A stretch of DNA of 64,000 bases from positions 1,674,001 through 1,738,000 of the forward strand of contig JARWIR010000094.1 in the NCBI GenBank assembly GCA_029959085.1, given 5' to 3'. Source of the DNA: Nemophila menziesii (Eukaryota; Streptophyta; Magnoliopsida; Boraginales; Hydrophyllaceae). Position numbers and translations under genes: made by a program. Positions 9,875 through 20,794 of this stretch are shown here, piece by piece. Position 1 is the first letter of the stretch; each line of letters begins with the position of its first letter. The notes under the pieces are model-generated. The model was not told where the DNA came from and made no database searches. It saw only the letters and a list, made by a program, of their open reading frames with translations.

Positions 9875-11590
9875 GCCTTGAGTCTTTCTCGGTCTGCTTG
9901 TGAAGAGTCCTCTAAGGAAAGAAAAAGGGAGTATTGTAATTCAATTAGATAAAGTGGATGAGAATGTATTAAGAAGTTAAACTTCAACATCTCGTGTGAT
10001 TAAGAGTTTCTTTGTGGTTGAGAAGGCATTTCATATATTGTCTAAAAGGAAAATGGGCTCCAAAACTATTGTGTTTGTATCAAGTGGTGAAGAGATGTAT
10101 CTGGGTGTAATAATCTTGTCAAGTGATATTATGATTCAGCAAATAAGGTGAGTGAATTAAACCTCTGTGATATGGTTTGTGGAAATTTGTAGAAGGTTAG
10201 TCTAATGATTTTCCCTGATTTGCATGTTTGTAATTCTCATGCTTCCCCTCTGAAAGCAATTGAAGGAGGACACCAAGAGTTATGTGAGTATAAAATCTTC
10301 CATGATTTATCGTAATATTACGGAAATCAAGGATAGTAACTTTAGTTTTGGGACATTGGAGGCTAGTTATGACTTACCTTTACTAATTAAAAGTGTTTTT
10401 GAGATGGGGTTTATTACTTTGTCTAGACTTTTGAGATAGAGAGTTTTTCTATGAAGGTTAAGTTTAATGGAAATTTTTTTTTCCAGAAAATTATTAAGAA
10501 GATAATAAGCTTGATAGGAATATTTTTAGTAAGTCTCCTAATTTCTACATGGTAAAGATCATGACTAGTATTCCCTGGAAATGTATTAGAAAAATTATTA
10601 TCAAAGATAATATTTTAAAAAATATATTGGTGAGTCCTCTTAAAAAATTATTGAAAAGTTATTTAATATTCGAAAAGATTGTTTGATAAGACAATTTTTA
10701 GTAAGCCTCCTAATTTCTACATGGTAAAGATTGAAAAGATATTGGTGAATCCTCCTGGGATTAAGAGTGAAAAGACATTGGTGAATCCTCTTAAAAAATT
10801 ATTGAAAAGTTATTTAATATTTGATAAGATTATTTGATAGGACAATTTTTAGTAAGTCTCCTAATTTCTACATGGTAAAGAGCATGACTTGTATTCCCTG
10901 GAAAGGTATTGGAAAAATTATTATCAAATATAATATTTTAAATATGAAATTGTTCCACTTGTAAAGTGAAGGAACTTATAACAAGATACTTGAGCAGGTG
11001 TGGAACTTTAGAAGCAAAATCATGTTGTTAAGAAAGAGGGGTCATGATATGATGCTTGAAAAGATAGATACTAAGATGTTCAATACTAAAGATGATTTCA
11101 CTAAAATTGTAGATAAAGGATGTAGTTTTATATGTGGGTAGTGCAATTCGTGTTGTTGATCAAATAGACGCAATTATTGTTACTAGACCAAGATTGACCT
11201 AGTATAGATTGTGTATTGAAATTAATATCTCTAGAAACTTAATTCATAAAGTTTAGGGTTATATTAATTAATAAATGTGTCATGATGTTAAAGTGGTTTA
11301 TGTGTGGTATTGCCTACTAAGTGTAAGGTTTGTAAGGAAGCAATTATAACATTGTGGATTGCACTAAGAAAAAGAAAAAAATGTAGGTAAATGTTTAAGC
11401 ACCATGATAAACGATTGTTTCTACATTAAATGTAAGGGAGGTCAATAGGTCCTTCTAAATTCATTAAATAAATTAAAATAGATGTTGTGTGTCTACTAGA
11501 AACTAAAATGGTAAAATCTAAATATGATGAATTTTATAAACATTTCATTGGTTGGGAATAATGTAATGATTAATTCTTGCATTTCAAACT
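9875..11590 (+). mobile_element. Degenerate LINE 5' fragment (U2)
   Basis: Same ORF1/ORF2-start relic as at 3,415. This copy preserves the ORF1 words GSIVIQLDKVDENV and VIKSFFVVEKAFHILSKRK well. It is longer than the other copies because of an internal triplication near 10,510-10,900. Confidence 0.65.
10510..10905 (+). repeat. Local imperfect triplication inside the LINE fragment
   Basis: The phrase AATTTTTAGTAAG(T/C)CTCCTAATTT with TCTACATGGTAAAGA occurs three times, at about 10,523, 10,692 and 10,844. The 5' neighbour (GGTGAATCCTCTTAAAAAAT and variants) is repeated too. Other units carry one copy. It looks like replication slippage or local duplication private to U2. Confidence 0.7.
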
Positions 11591-11773
11591 TGACAATGAT
11601 AAAAAACATTGGGAACACTTGTTTAAGCATTGGGTGAACTGTTATTGAACACTAAGTGGTACATCAAACACCGAGCACAATTATTTACCATTGAAAAAAA
11701 ATATTTAACACAAAATTTCAAAATTTAACACTGAAAAATAACGAAACATTTCATTTTTTATTAATACACTAAC

Positions 11774-12055
11774 CAATATACATTGAGAGCTTTGACCTTG
11801 ACACACGGGTTAAAAATATTATCATAAAAAAAGCTTATTATATTATTGATAAGACTGAAATAGTTACCGCGTCCCTCATCAGAGGCTAACCTAGTTCCTG
11901 TACCAAACATTTCTTGAAATCACGAATGTTCAGTACTGTTCCTGCTCCTTGAGTGTACAATATGGATATGTTCTGTAAACATCCGAGATCCATTTAATCT
12001 TCCTCTTCAATTTTATCTTCAGTTGCACATCTTTTAACAGAGGGACTTTGACAAC
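11774..12055 (-). pseudogene. Minus-strand gene scrap (U2)
   Basis: Same segment as 5,065-5,370. Here about ten bases of the CTLEELD-like part are lost (TTCCTGCTCCTTGAG), and no frame is open along its length. Confidence 0.3.
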
Positions 12056-13262
12056 AATCAAGAAATTGAAAAAGGGTAAAATGCAATTTTTGTTATGAGA
12101 GTGTGATCAAGTAGTTGAGGTAAAATATAACATAGTTCATCTTTGTTTCAAAAGCTTCAGATTTTACACAATTAACAGAATAAACTATGATCTTTGATGT
12201 AATGTAAAAGTAAATACAAGAAAATTTAAAAGAAAGAATCCTAGAACATTTTTTATTGTGATGCTATGTATTTTGACAAGTATTGGATCAGTGGTTTTAA
12301 TAAAAAGAAAAGGTTATTGTGTTTAATATATGGACCTATAATGTATTCAGGACTTAACCGGTGAGGGTTAAAAGTCTAAAAGTTAAATTTGGTTGACATA
12401 AATATTGAAATACAATAACTAAATTGTATAAATAAGTAACTCAATGCATACTAAAAATCAACAAAAAATTTATATTCCAAATAAGACTTATAGATATCTA
12501 CTATGAAGACTTAGAGTATTTTATAAGCTCACTATTTTTTTTTCAAATACTTTTTTTCCAAATACATTTTTTCCAAATACATTTTTTCCGACAAATTCGC
12601 ATTGAATAACATTCTCATCTTTGAATTGTTTTTGCCAAGTTAAAATAGAGGAAATTATCCCAGATAAGAAAGTTTCCAATAAGAGGGTGATATTCTAAGA
12701 GTAAGCTTGTAAAAAATTAGGCATAAAAAACAACACTTTAAGAATTATGATGATAAGTGTTTGATCAATGAAAAATCAACCACAAACATCAGTGTGTCTA
12801 GCAGCAAATAAAGAAGTCTCATGTAACAAGATTTATTTTTCTATTATTACAAAATTAACCATTAATTCGAGGTTCTTTGTTTTGGTTTTCGTAAAAGTTA
12901 TTTGGATACTGTAAGGTAAATTAAAAATTAAAGGTATAACATGATATATTATAAAGTTAGGTAGGGGTTTGATAATCGTTTTGAGAATCTTGATTGTAAT
13001 GTTATAGAATTTAGTGTTTGTTCCATGTATTAATTTTAAGTGGTGCATGTTTAAACTAATCATGCATTTATATCCTGCAAGTTGTTTTGTAAAAAAATTA
13101 TATTATCTTTAGATAAAAAAGGTCTAATTCTCTGTAAAATATTCCTTCTTTTCTAATAAGATTACCTAGTTAGTTGAGAAACTTTTGTTAGAAAGCAAAA
13201 GGTGAGTGTGGCATAGCCTCTAATAGGGCTGCACACTAAACCGCAAAAACACACACGACCCA
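12056..13262. other. Conserved non-coding block ending at a deletion junction
   Basis: Matches 5,371-6,480 of U1 without a coding signal. Near 12,540 a short unit (TTTTTTCCAAATAC) is repeated about three times. The block ends with AGGGCTGCACACTAAACCG and CGACCCAACAC joined directly to TTGTGCCTAAT, which is inside the GMI1 module. The whole promoter and left GMI1 arm are missing. Confidence 0.5.
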
Positions 13263-13889
13263 ACACTTGTGCCTAATATCAAGAAGATATCATGTTATGA
13301 CATAGAAAAGATCTTCAATTTCTGTGTACTTTTGCCTAATGGTAAGAGTGTGGAAGTAAAAATAAATAAAACTCGCAATGAAATTCCATTGAATGAGTTT
13401 GATGATCTGGTAAAACAAGAATATATGAGAGATTTAGAGTCTAAGAAAATCCAAAGACTAGTGAACTGGAGCAGCGATGATTTACATTTTGTTGAGGATT
13501 TATATGACATAGAGATTCATAAGAAAATGGATCTCAGGATTTTTAAGCAGAAGCATAATAGGCTCTTGCCCAAGGTTTGACAATGTTTTTGTCATGAAAA
13601 TTAATGTCCTTTAGTAGTTTACATTATGAAATAAATTCTAAGTTCTTGTTCTGTGTTTTGGTTTGTAACATGACGAATTGAAGGAATCTAGTACATTCAC
13701 GTTTGTATATTTACATACATTCTAAATTATTATTATTTATTTAACAAATGTGTGCATTATACTAATAGTAATACTCAGTGTGTTCTTAATTTGCTATGAC
13801 AGAATATGTGGGATCTTACCCCACATACAGATTTATTAATGGAGCTGCCTTCAAAATATACATTTGAGACAACCCTTGCTGACTTGATA
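13263..13889 (+). pseudogene. GMI1: GMI1-like (SMCHD1-type GHKL ATPase) gene fragment, single arm (U2)
   Basis: Three exon pieces with introns. Exon a (to 13,574) encodes PNIKKISCYDIEKIFNFCVL, LLPNGKSVEVKI, NWSSDDLHFVEDL. Exon c (about 13,670-13,700) is a ~10-codon exon ending near TF. Exon d (13,803-13,889) reads NMWDLTPHTDLLMELP, SKYTFETTLADLI. The last stretch matches what I know of plant GMI1/SMCHD1-like proteins (NMWDLTPDTDLL, YTFETALADLIDN), where it leads into the Bergerat ATP-binding motif. The copy stops at a normal donor (ATA|GTAAGT) just before the DN of that motif. The acceptor of exon c is changed (AACATGA instead of AACAGGA), so splicing is broken. GMI1 proteins act in DNA repair and recombination; this fragment cannot. 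Confidence 0.6.
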
Positions 13890-14118
13890 GTAAGTTTATA
13901 TAATTCATTTAACAAATCGAATTTAGTGATTTGGAAGAGGCCAGAGGCTCCAAACCCATTTGTGGAACTGGTGTTGTCACTTCAAATCTTTGTAATATGA
14001 TAAGACAATTCCCAAAATTGTAAATATGTTTTCCACCATGATAAATAAAGATAATAAATTAATACAAGAAAAATAAATATAGAGTTAAAACATTTATTAA
14101 AGTTTTTGTATGCATTAC

Positions 14119-15030
14119 CTTGTGGAGATTTCAAGGCTTGGATTTTTTATTGTTAGCTCAGAACAAGATATGAGTTCAACCTGCAATATATAAGAAGTAA
14201 TTTAAGATCAATAATGTTGATTATATAATCATGACATACTCTTTAAATAGGATTAAATGCATAACATGTTTATTTTCATACTTGTAAGGAGATTTATGCT
14301 CTCATACCACATAATTTTATATGAAAAATTAATTAAATTATACCACAAAACAAAACTAAGCATTTAAAATTGAGAATAGTTATGTCTAAAAAAATTGCTT
14401 AATGTCATTATGATAGAAATATTTATTATGATGAATATATTTTAGAAAAATGATAAAAATAATATAATATAATTTTATTATAGTAAATATTTATTAAACA
14501 TCTATTTTTATATGAAATCAACTCACTTAGAAAAAAAATCAATGAACATAAAGGTTAGTAAAATAATTCTACAAAGAAAATGAACTTTGAAATAAAAAGG
14601 AAAATAATGGGACACCTAGATCTCACTTTACAAATGAAAGGAACCTAACTATTTTTATGGTATAAAAATGTTAGATATTCAGCCATTATTCATCATTAAA
14701 ACACTCAAAACAGTAAAAATAAGTATTTCAGCAATAATGAATCAAAACTAGTCTATATTAGATCAATAACATGTTACGCACAACCCATATATAAATTTGG
14801 TTATATAAATGATCTAAGTAAATTGTAGAAGGATTGAAGATTAAAACATTCTTATTGTTAAAAGACGGAGAGCTAGAAGACTCAAGATTATACATACCCG
14901 TTGATCTTTATTTTGTAGAATTCTTTAAGAGAAAAATGGTTTCCAAAAAATATAGGATGTAGGGTGAATAAGGTTAGGGTGGAAGAGGGAGAGGGGAGAG
15001 AGTGGAGAGAGGGGTATTTAAGAAGAGAAG
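14119..15030 (-). pseudogene. Minus-strand promoter, leader and small exon of an unrecognised gene (U2)
   Basis: On the minus strand, a TATA-like TAAATA (about 15,014-15,022) precedes a CT-rich leader. A candidate first exon ends at 14,898 with the donor GG|GTATGTA. A 62-bp exon at 14,180-14,119 has acceptor TTGCAG and donor AG|GTAATG and reads VELISCSELTIKNPSLEIST. Further down, 13,985-13,890 is open on the minus strand in two frames (for example TTPVPQMGLEPLASSKSLN) but abuts the GMI1 exon. I do not recognise the gene. The module converges on the GMI1 fragment. Confidence 0.45.
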
Positions 15031-15413
15031 AAAATAGTGTTGTATGTTTTATTTTAGAGCCCACATTGTCATAACATAGTTTTTTTGCTATCTTTATCGT
15101 TTTAAAATTATTATCAATATAGCCCCTAAAAGATTGAATTTATTTTCTAAGACCTCATTTTTCTTGAGATTTGTTTTAATTTTAATGTCGAATAAGACAA
15201 ATTGAATATGTATAGATCCGACATTTAATGTAATTAAATTAGTATATATCTATTATATATTAAAGAAACTTATGCCTTTTCTCATTCAATAGTATTAATG
15301 AGTTTTTCCAAAGAAGAATTTAAAAAAATGTGAATTCATTTGGAATAGTAAATTATTAACAGATCATTTAGTATTCTTAGAAATTGAGGTTATACCTTAT
15401 TAAATTATATTAT
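15031..15413. other. AT-rich spacer upstream of the minus-strand promoter
   Basis: No gene seen. It is shared by U2, U4, U5 and U6 and could carry upstream promoter elements of the minus-strand module. Confidence 0.3.
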
Positions 15414-15645
15414 GTGCCCGTTTAGAAGTGTTTTTCTAGAAAAACACTTAAAAGTATATTTAATACTTTTAAAGTGTTTTAAACCCCGAAAAACAATTTT
15501 GTGAGAAACACTAAATGTGTTCTTCTTAAAAAAACAATTAAAGTGATTAATGATGTCAAAATTATTTTTAATAATTTTTTTAACTTTTAATTTTTATTCA
15601 AGAAGAACTTTTTTCTTTTAGAATAAGTACTTCCAAACAAGTCTT
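15414..15645. mobile_element. MITE with ~25-bp imperfect terminal inverted repeats (U2)
   Basis: The left end, CCCGTTTAGAAGTG then TTTTTCTAGAA, pairs with the reverse complement of the right end, TTAGAATAAGTACTTCCAAA and following bases. The interior is rich in AAAACACTT / AAGTGTTTT palindromes. About 230 bp and non-coding. It is present at the same site in U2, U4, U5 and U6, so it was there before the array expanded. The family is not determined. Confidence 0.55.
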
Positions 15646-16714
15646 ATATTGTATTAATTATTTTAAAAATAATAATATATTATTTATAAACTGAATCTTC
15701 CCATTTCGAAAAGGGTAGGTGCGGTAAGAGTATTGAAGATAATTCCTAATTAATAGTTTAATTACATAAAATTTAGAATTTTAACTTTGATATATGTTGA
15801 GTAAAAAGTAGTCTACAAAAGTTTACAGCCCAATATATTTATTTTTTAAAATATTATACTTCTTGTTAGATTTGTATTAACCATAATTTAAAATATATCT
15901 GAATCATGAATATATAAAGCACTTCACTAATTTATCAAATATTATACGATTGAATAGTCTTGGATTAATCTTCATTATATGATTGTGCTATTATATATAA
16001 GTATATGATATTTGATAGTCTATAATTTAATATCTCTGGTTCAAAAAATGTAGTGGCTATTCCATTGCTAAATGTGTAGGGAACGTTCTCGTCCACCTAG
16101 GCATGTCTTTCTCGAACATATGTTTAATCTTAGATAAGAAAAGCAATCTCACATATATGAATTGGATGATGGTTTTTGCTTAAACTCCTTTATTGTATTT
16201 CTATTTTCAGTTTAATGTAACAATATAAAATCTTTGAATAGTCTTCTCAATATTTTTTTTACTAGTAAGTATGATAAATTCATATTCTGTTAGCCTTATA
16301 TAATGTTTTATGTTTATAATTCGTACAAAATTTTGAGTTTTTTTATCATTATATTATTTAACTATCTTTTGAACTATTTTTACATTATATAGAATATGTT
16401 ATTAATACTATATACACCCTTTGTTTCAAAATAATTGTCCACTTTAATTTTCACACATATTAAGAAATGTAATAATTATAGCGTTGAATTGCTTAATTTT
16501 TTAACTAGTGTATCACTTTTTGAAAAAAATATTTAATACAATGATACGCCATTTAATGATACAATGTATTTTTCTAATTATAATTAAGGATAATTAGTTA
16601 TTTCTTCAGTATGAATCATAACTCGTGGGAGATATTATGCTTATAATTCCAAAATATAATATACTTAAAAGATAAAGATAGAAACAATAACTATGTTATG
16701 ATGGTCTATGTTTG
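15646..16714. other. AT-rich non-coding sequence; absent from U5 and U6
   Basis: No gene seen. Most of it (about 15,880-16,890) is missing from U5 and U6, where ATTAACCATAATTT is joined to TTATGTTAATTTCGAGTC. The phrase CACCCTTTGTTTCAAAATAA (about 16,417) resembles a common plant MITE terminus (CTCCGTTTCAAAATAA type), but I could not find its partner. Confidence 0.35.
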
Positions 16715-16867
16715 GATATGTATATAAGTATATATATAATATTGTAAATTCCAAATACACAAATACACATACACATACACACAAAAGCAATTTCACCTTT
16801 ACCACGTCACTACAAAGGCATTTTTATCTTAAAGCAATTTCGTAAACAACATCAACACCAACAACAG
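16715..16867 (+). promoter_or_regulatory. Plus-strand TATA box and leader exon with strong splice donor (U2)
   Basis: TATATAAG (16,721-16,728) is followed after about 30 bases by an A/C-rich leader containing an (ACACAT)n tract (about 16,758-16,783). The leader ends in ACACCAACAACAG|GTATGT at 16,867. This looks like the 5' untranslated exon of an expressed plant gene. The next plausible acceptor on this strand is the AATATAG before GTATGAC at the zinc-finger fragment of the following unit (17,634), so the module could drive that fragment. Confidence 0.5.
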
Positions 16868-17633
16868 GTATGTAATTTAAATCTTGAGTCTTGTAGCTCT
16901 TTGTCCTTCGGAAGATGGACTATTTTGAGTCATTCTTATGGACCTTCCCCAAGTGTTTGTAATCTTCACTTAGGGCATTCGACATTTAAAAAGAAAAGTA
17001 TTTAAAAAAATTGTTTTATATGTATGAATATTTGTCATTTGTATAATTAAATATATATTTACTTATATTGTCATTAATTAAAAAACTAGTTAATATCGAG
17101 ACTTATAATTAATTTTTTGTTTAATATAGGGACCTTGAGTATAATATTTCATATTATAAATACATATAGTGCATTTAATTCCAAAAACCATTTTGGGGCC
17201 AATATCCCAACCCACTTTTCCCTATTTCAGTAGAGTATCGGATTACCGACCAAAAAAATGGAACAAGAAATATGATAAAACTTAAAATTTCACTTTCTTG
17301 ATATAGAAAATCTAAAAAAATTATTTTAATTTGTCCCATAATATTTTTGAAAATTAGATCCTATATTACCTTTATATAATGTAACAGAGTATTGTATCTT
17401 CCTTTTTAATCATGGATCTCATTTGACTAAATTAATTTTTCGTAATAGTAATGTGTATAATGGTGTTTAATAAAATATAATTGAAGCGGATGACTAATAA
17501 GAAAAATAATCAGGGAAACTATAGATTATTTTATATTTATACTTGTAAAACTATAATAACCTTTATTATATATTATGCAAAATCGGGATAATTCTTAATT
17601 AATAGTATACACTTTATCAATGAAAAATATAGG

Positions 17634-18661
17634 TATGACAGCAAAAATTTGTCCCATATGCAAAGTGATTGTAAGGGCGGATACCTTCAAGTCCCAGGGG
17701 GCTCAAGCCCTCCCCCCTTGAACCCGTAAATTTTAGAATACGTCAATGCAATTTTGTTCCGAAAAATAATTTAAACCCCTATGAATATTTATGCAAACAG
17801 TGTATAATGTAAAGAACACATAAGTTATTATGGCTTAATAGTATAGAACTTTGTATTTTCGCATTAAAATGGAGGTTAGGTGTTCAAATTTTAGCAATTG
17901 CTTTGTCTTTTTTATTAATAAAGATTTATGTTATAAATTTGTCAAACTTTTATAAAACCTATTTTGAGTTTGATGATAGTATTAGTTAGTAATTTATTAT
18001 TTATATTACTCAAATAAAATTAGTATTTAATTTTTACAAATGATTAATTTCTCATCTTTAAAAATTAAAATATAACATATGGTATATTAATAATTTAATA
18101 TAATACAACTAATACCATATAAATTAAGTGTATATAATGGTGTTGGTTTACATATTTTTGGGGTAACTAATAACAGATAAATCCATCAATTAAAGAAAAA
18201 AAAACGTCAAGACGTTGGATTCTCTTAGTTGCATTGCTAGTTATATGACCTTAAAAAATCTCTAGAAGTATTGACTCCTGACTCCCATATATTTTAAGCC
18301 CCCTCTCAATTTAGTTTATGGATCCGCCTCTGATCCCCAGATACAACTCTTAACATGCATATGGATAAATGTCATCTTAGTAAATTTGCTGGGACAACAC
18401 AAATAGTGGCACGTAAGCTACAGACTAAGCAACCAAACCCGGCCTTGTACATTAGAAGAGCGGGATACAGTGAGGGGAACAACTTTTCCATCAAGCTCGG
18501 GAACAACTTTTCCATCACGCTCAGGTATACCTGCAAGTCAACATATTGATCCCCAAGGTGACATCGATAGGAAAGGGAAGAGACATGTGGTGGAAGAACC
18601 CGAAAGTAGCAATTCTCGTAAAGGAAGGAAAATACCATCTGGACGTAGACACCAGTTATAA
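17634..18661 (+). pseudogene. UBZ4 zinc-finger gene fragment split by a mobile element (U3)
   Basis: 17,634-17,672 encodes MTAKICPICKVIV, and the frame resumes after the element with SPDTTLNMHMDKCHLSKF. About 30 bases before the CTLEE motif are lost here, which shifts the frame. The second half is open as CTLEERDTVRGTTFPSSS, then IPASQHIDPQGDIDRKGKRH and a Ser/Lys/Arg-rich tail, ending at 18,661. A GTTFPS unit occurs twice in tandem. Confidence 0.55.
17673..18334. mobile_element. GGCGGATCC-ended non-autonomous element with tRNA-like boxes (U3)
   Basis: Starts AAGGGCGGAT and ends ATGGATCCGCCTCTGAT, so the ends are inverted (GGCGGATCC / GGATCCGCC; here the left copy has one change). GGGGGCTCAAGCCC near the left end and AAGCCCCCTCTCAATTT near the right end extend the symmetry. 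Inside, TGGCTTAATAGTATAGAAC (about 17,831) and GGTGTTCAAATTTTAGC (about 17,879) look like Pol III A and B boxes at tRNA-like spacing. No protein is encoded. It sits in the zinc-finger exon after EIV; U2 shows the uninterrupted site. Confidence 0.65.
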
Positions 18662-19736
18662 TATTTTTCTCCCTTATTCATTAATAGATATCATGATCCT
18701 CGTCAAGTATTCATAACTTCCAGTTGGTCCCTGGTTATTTAAGTTTATCTTCGTAATTTTTTATTTATATTATCGGTTTGTATTTTGTTGTTTATATGAT
18801 ATAATATAGGTTACTTTAAAAAATTTATGGACTTATAGTGAGATTAATTTAAAAAATAGGAAACATATTGTTTAATTTTTGCATAATGTAATTTTTTATT
18901 CGGTTTCAATTGGTCTATTTTTATAGCATATCTTATTAAGCTTTTAGTTATAGTATTTGTATGAATATTTTGTTATATATTTGATAAATATAGGGTATAT
19001 GTATAACATAGGTACTAATAGTGTGATTATATAAAAAACAAATTATGTCAATTTTTGTAAAAATATAGGGACCTATAATGCAATTAAATTAAAATAAAAT
19101 ATACCATTACCCCAATCCCTTAGCCTCCTATAGAAGTATCTTGATCCACCCCTTATTAATATTATATGAATTATTTGAATTATTTAAACATAAAAATAAT
19201 GAAAAGAATAACAAGTCTTATTATGCGCCATAATTCTTAACACTATTATGGATTTATAAGAGATGAATTAATCATTAGTTAAGAATGAAATTTCTAGGAG
19301 AATAACACATGTTTTATCTCTTGATAAGACATAATGATTTTTATTAATGGACTTATCAAAAAAAAAATGTTACACTGAAATTATTCTAATCTAGTTTGAT
19401 TATGGTTGGGTAAGTTGATATAAGGTTACTCAAACTTGGTCAGCTTTTGATATTTTATTAAAACTTAATAATTTAAAATGAAAAACTCAACAATCGTTAT
19501 AAAAATAAAAAGATTAACAACTCAAAATGTAAAATACAATTACAATTTTGCATTGTAAAAATTAATCGAAATATATTACAATCATGAGTAATTTATGAAA
19601 TTTAAAAAACATACAATCTTCAAATGTTGATCTTTAAATATAATCGACAAATTAAAAAAAGTATTTTTTTATTATTCTTTTTAATTTCATTTTTCTCTTT
19701 TCTAACAAAATAATCATCTCATCCATTGTTCTCATT
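18662..19736. other. AT-rich non-coding stretch (U3)
   Basis: Carries the degenerate ATATAGGGAC-TATAGTG words (about 18,830-19,090) and the AT-rich segment that replaces the U1/U4-specific insert. No gene seen. Confidence 0.35.
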
Positions 19737-20414
19737 TTTTTTTATCAAACATACCATTTTATTTCCACAAAATGACAAGTACAAATCAAACTCCTACTTG
19801 TTTTTTACTAAAAAACAAGCATGGCTAGGAAAACAAAGCATATACAACATTTATTAGAAAGTAAACCTATCAACTTGCAAGACAACCTAAACAACCATTG
19901 GTAGAAAAATAAATCAAAGTAAAAGCACCTATACAACTATTGCTAGGAAATTAAACCCTATACAACTATTTCTAAAGACTTATACTAGGTCCAAACTCCA
20001 AGCTATCTTTCTTGATCTTCTTGCTCTCCTCCCTTGAGTACTCCGTGTAGCTTCCATCTTGCTACCAATCTCATATTCTCAACACTCCTCTTAAATAACT
20101 TTCTATTCCAAAGTGTGTATTGAACATCTTTCACAACTATTTTCACAATATCCTCATATATAGGATGCATCTTCTTAAACTCTTTTTTATTCCTCACATC
20201 CCAAATACAATAAAGAAAGTTAGGGAAAGTAATATTTGATATGGTATCTTTTAAGGTGTTACCATCAAACTTAAGCATAAAATCAAGCCTTTCCTCCCAA
20301 GTATTACCCGAGTTGTGCCAACTATGAAGGGCAAAAATCTCCTTCCAAACAAAATTAGTGAATTTGCAATTCACAAATAAGTGATCCCTTGATTCATGTT
20401 CTTCAAAGCAAACT
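19737..20414 (-). mobile_element. 5'-truncated LINE insertion with 12-bp target-site duplication (U3 only)
   Basis: A ~680-bp insertion on the minus strand flanked by ATTGTTCTCATT at 19,725-19,736 and 20,415-20,426. U4, U5 and U6 have this word once (with minor changes) at the same place. The low-coordinate side begins with a T run, which is the poly(A) tail read backwards. Inside is a 3' untranslated region (about 19,745-20,002) and the end of an ORF2. Heavy 5' truncation and a long duplication are typical of LINE target-primed insertion. Confidence 0.85.
20003..20414 (-). pseudogene. LINE ORF2 C-terminus (zf-RVT domain)
   Basis: Open on the minus strand for about 137 codons. It begins CFEEHESRDHLFVNC and continues with FVWKEIF, FPNFLYCIWDVRNKKEF and LWNRKLFKRSVENMRL. 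The pattern C...E-RDHLF--C...VW followed by a W--RN--F motif is the reverse-transcriptase zinc-binding (zf-RVT) domain at the end of plant LINE ORF2. The reverse transcriptase itself is missing. The ATG at 20,425 lies in the duplicated target and is not a native start. No internal stops are present, which fits a young insertion. Confidence 0.8.
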
Positions 20415-20794
20415 ATTGTTCTCATTGTCTTTGTTTTTCCACATTTCTTCGTTATTCCACATTGATTCGTCGTTATTTTATTTCTTTTTTTTATTACTTA
20501 CCTTTTAGGTTTTTTTTTAATTTAATAATCAAATTCTTCTTTAGCACATTAATAAAGGGTTCAAATCTTGTCAACTGCTAGTACCCAATCTTTCATTCAT
20601 TAGTTACTTTACTCGTTCTCTCTCTCTTGAGAAGTGTTGAGACTTTTCATAATCCAATGTCATAAATTTTATAAGTTCATATTAATTGCTCATTTTCTAT
20701 TTTTCAATCCATATTTTTTATCTGTATTTTATATTCGTTGTCTAATTTTTAAGGTTTTTTCTATTTAGTATATTTCATTTATTTTCTAATCGTG

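Larger units (their letters stand above)
8113..17176 (+). repeat. Array unit U2 (promoter and one GMI1 arm deleted)
   Basis: Starts with AAGTCCAAAAACCATTTTGG. Order: zinc-finger fragment, truncated DUF724 palindrome, LINE fragment, minus scrap, single plus-strand GMI1 fragment, minus-strand leader and exon, MITE, plus-strand leader. Two large deletions mark it. One runs from inside the right DUF724 arm to the LINE upstream spacer (about 9,380). The other removes the promoter module and the left GMI1 arm (junction about 13,262). Confidence 0.85.

Noticed and set aside
13295..13510. Minus-strand frames opposite the GMI1 exon (also 37,032-37,310, 48,826-49,122, 59,428-59,703)
   Set aside because: Antisense shadows of the GMI1-like exon.
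13890..13998. Treating the open extension after ADLI (VSLYNSFNKSNLVIWKRP...) as GMI1 protein
   Set aside because: It begins exactly at a consensus donor (ATA|GTAAGT), and the family continues with DN there, so this is intron read-through.
18372..18638. 88-codon minus frame over the zinc-finger fragment (also 42,200-42,397)
   Set aside because: Shadow of the plus-strand captured exon; no independent motif.
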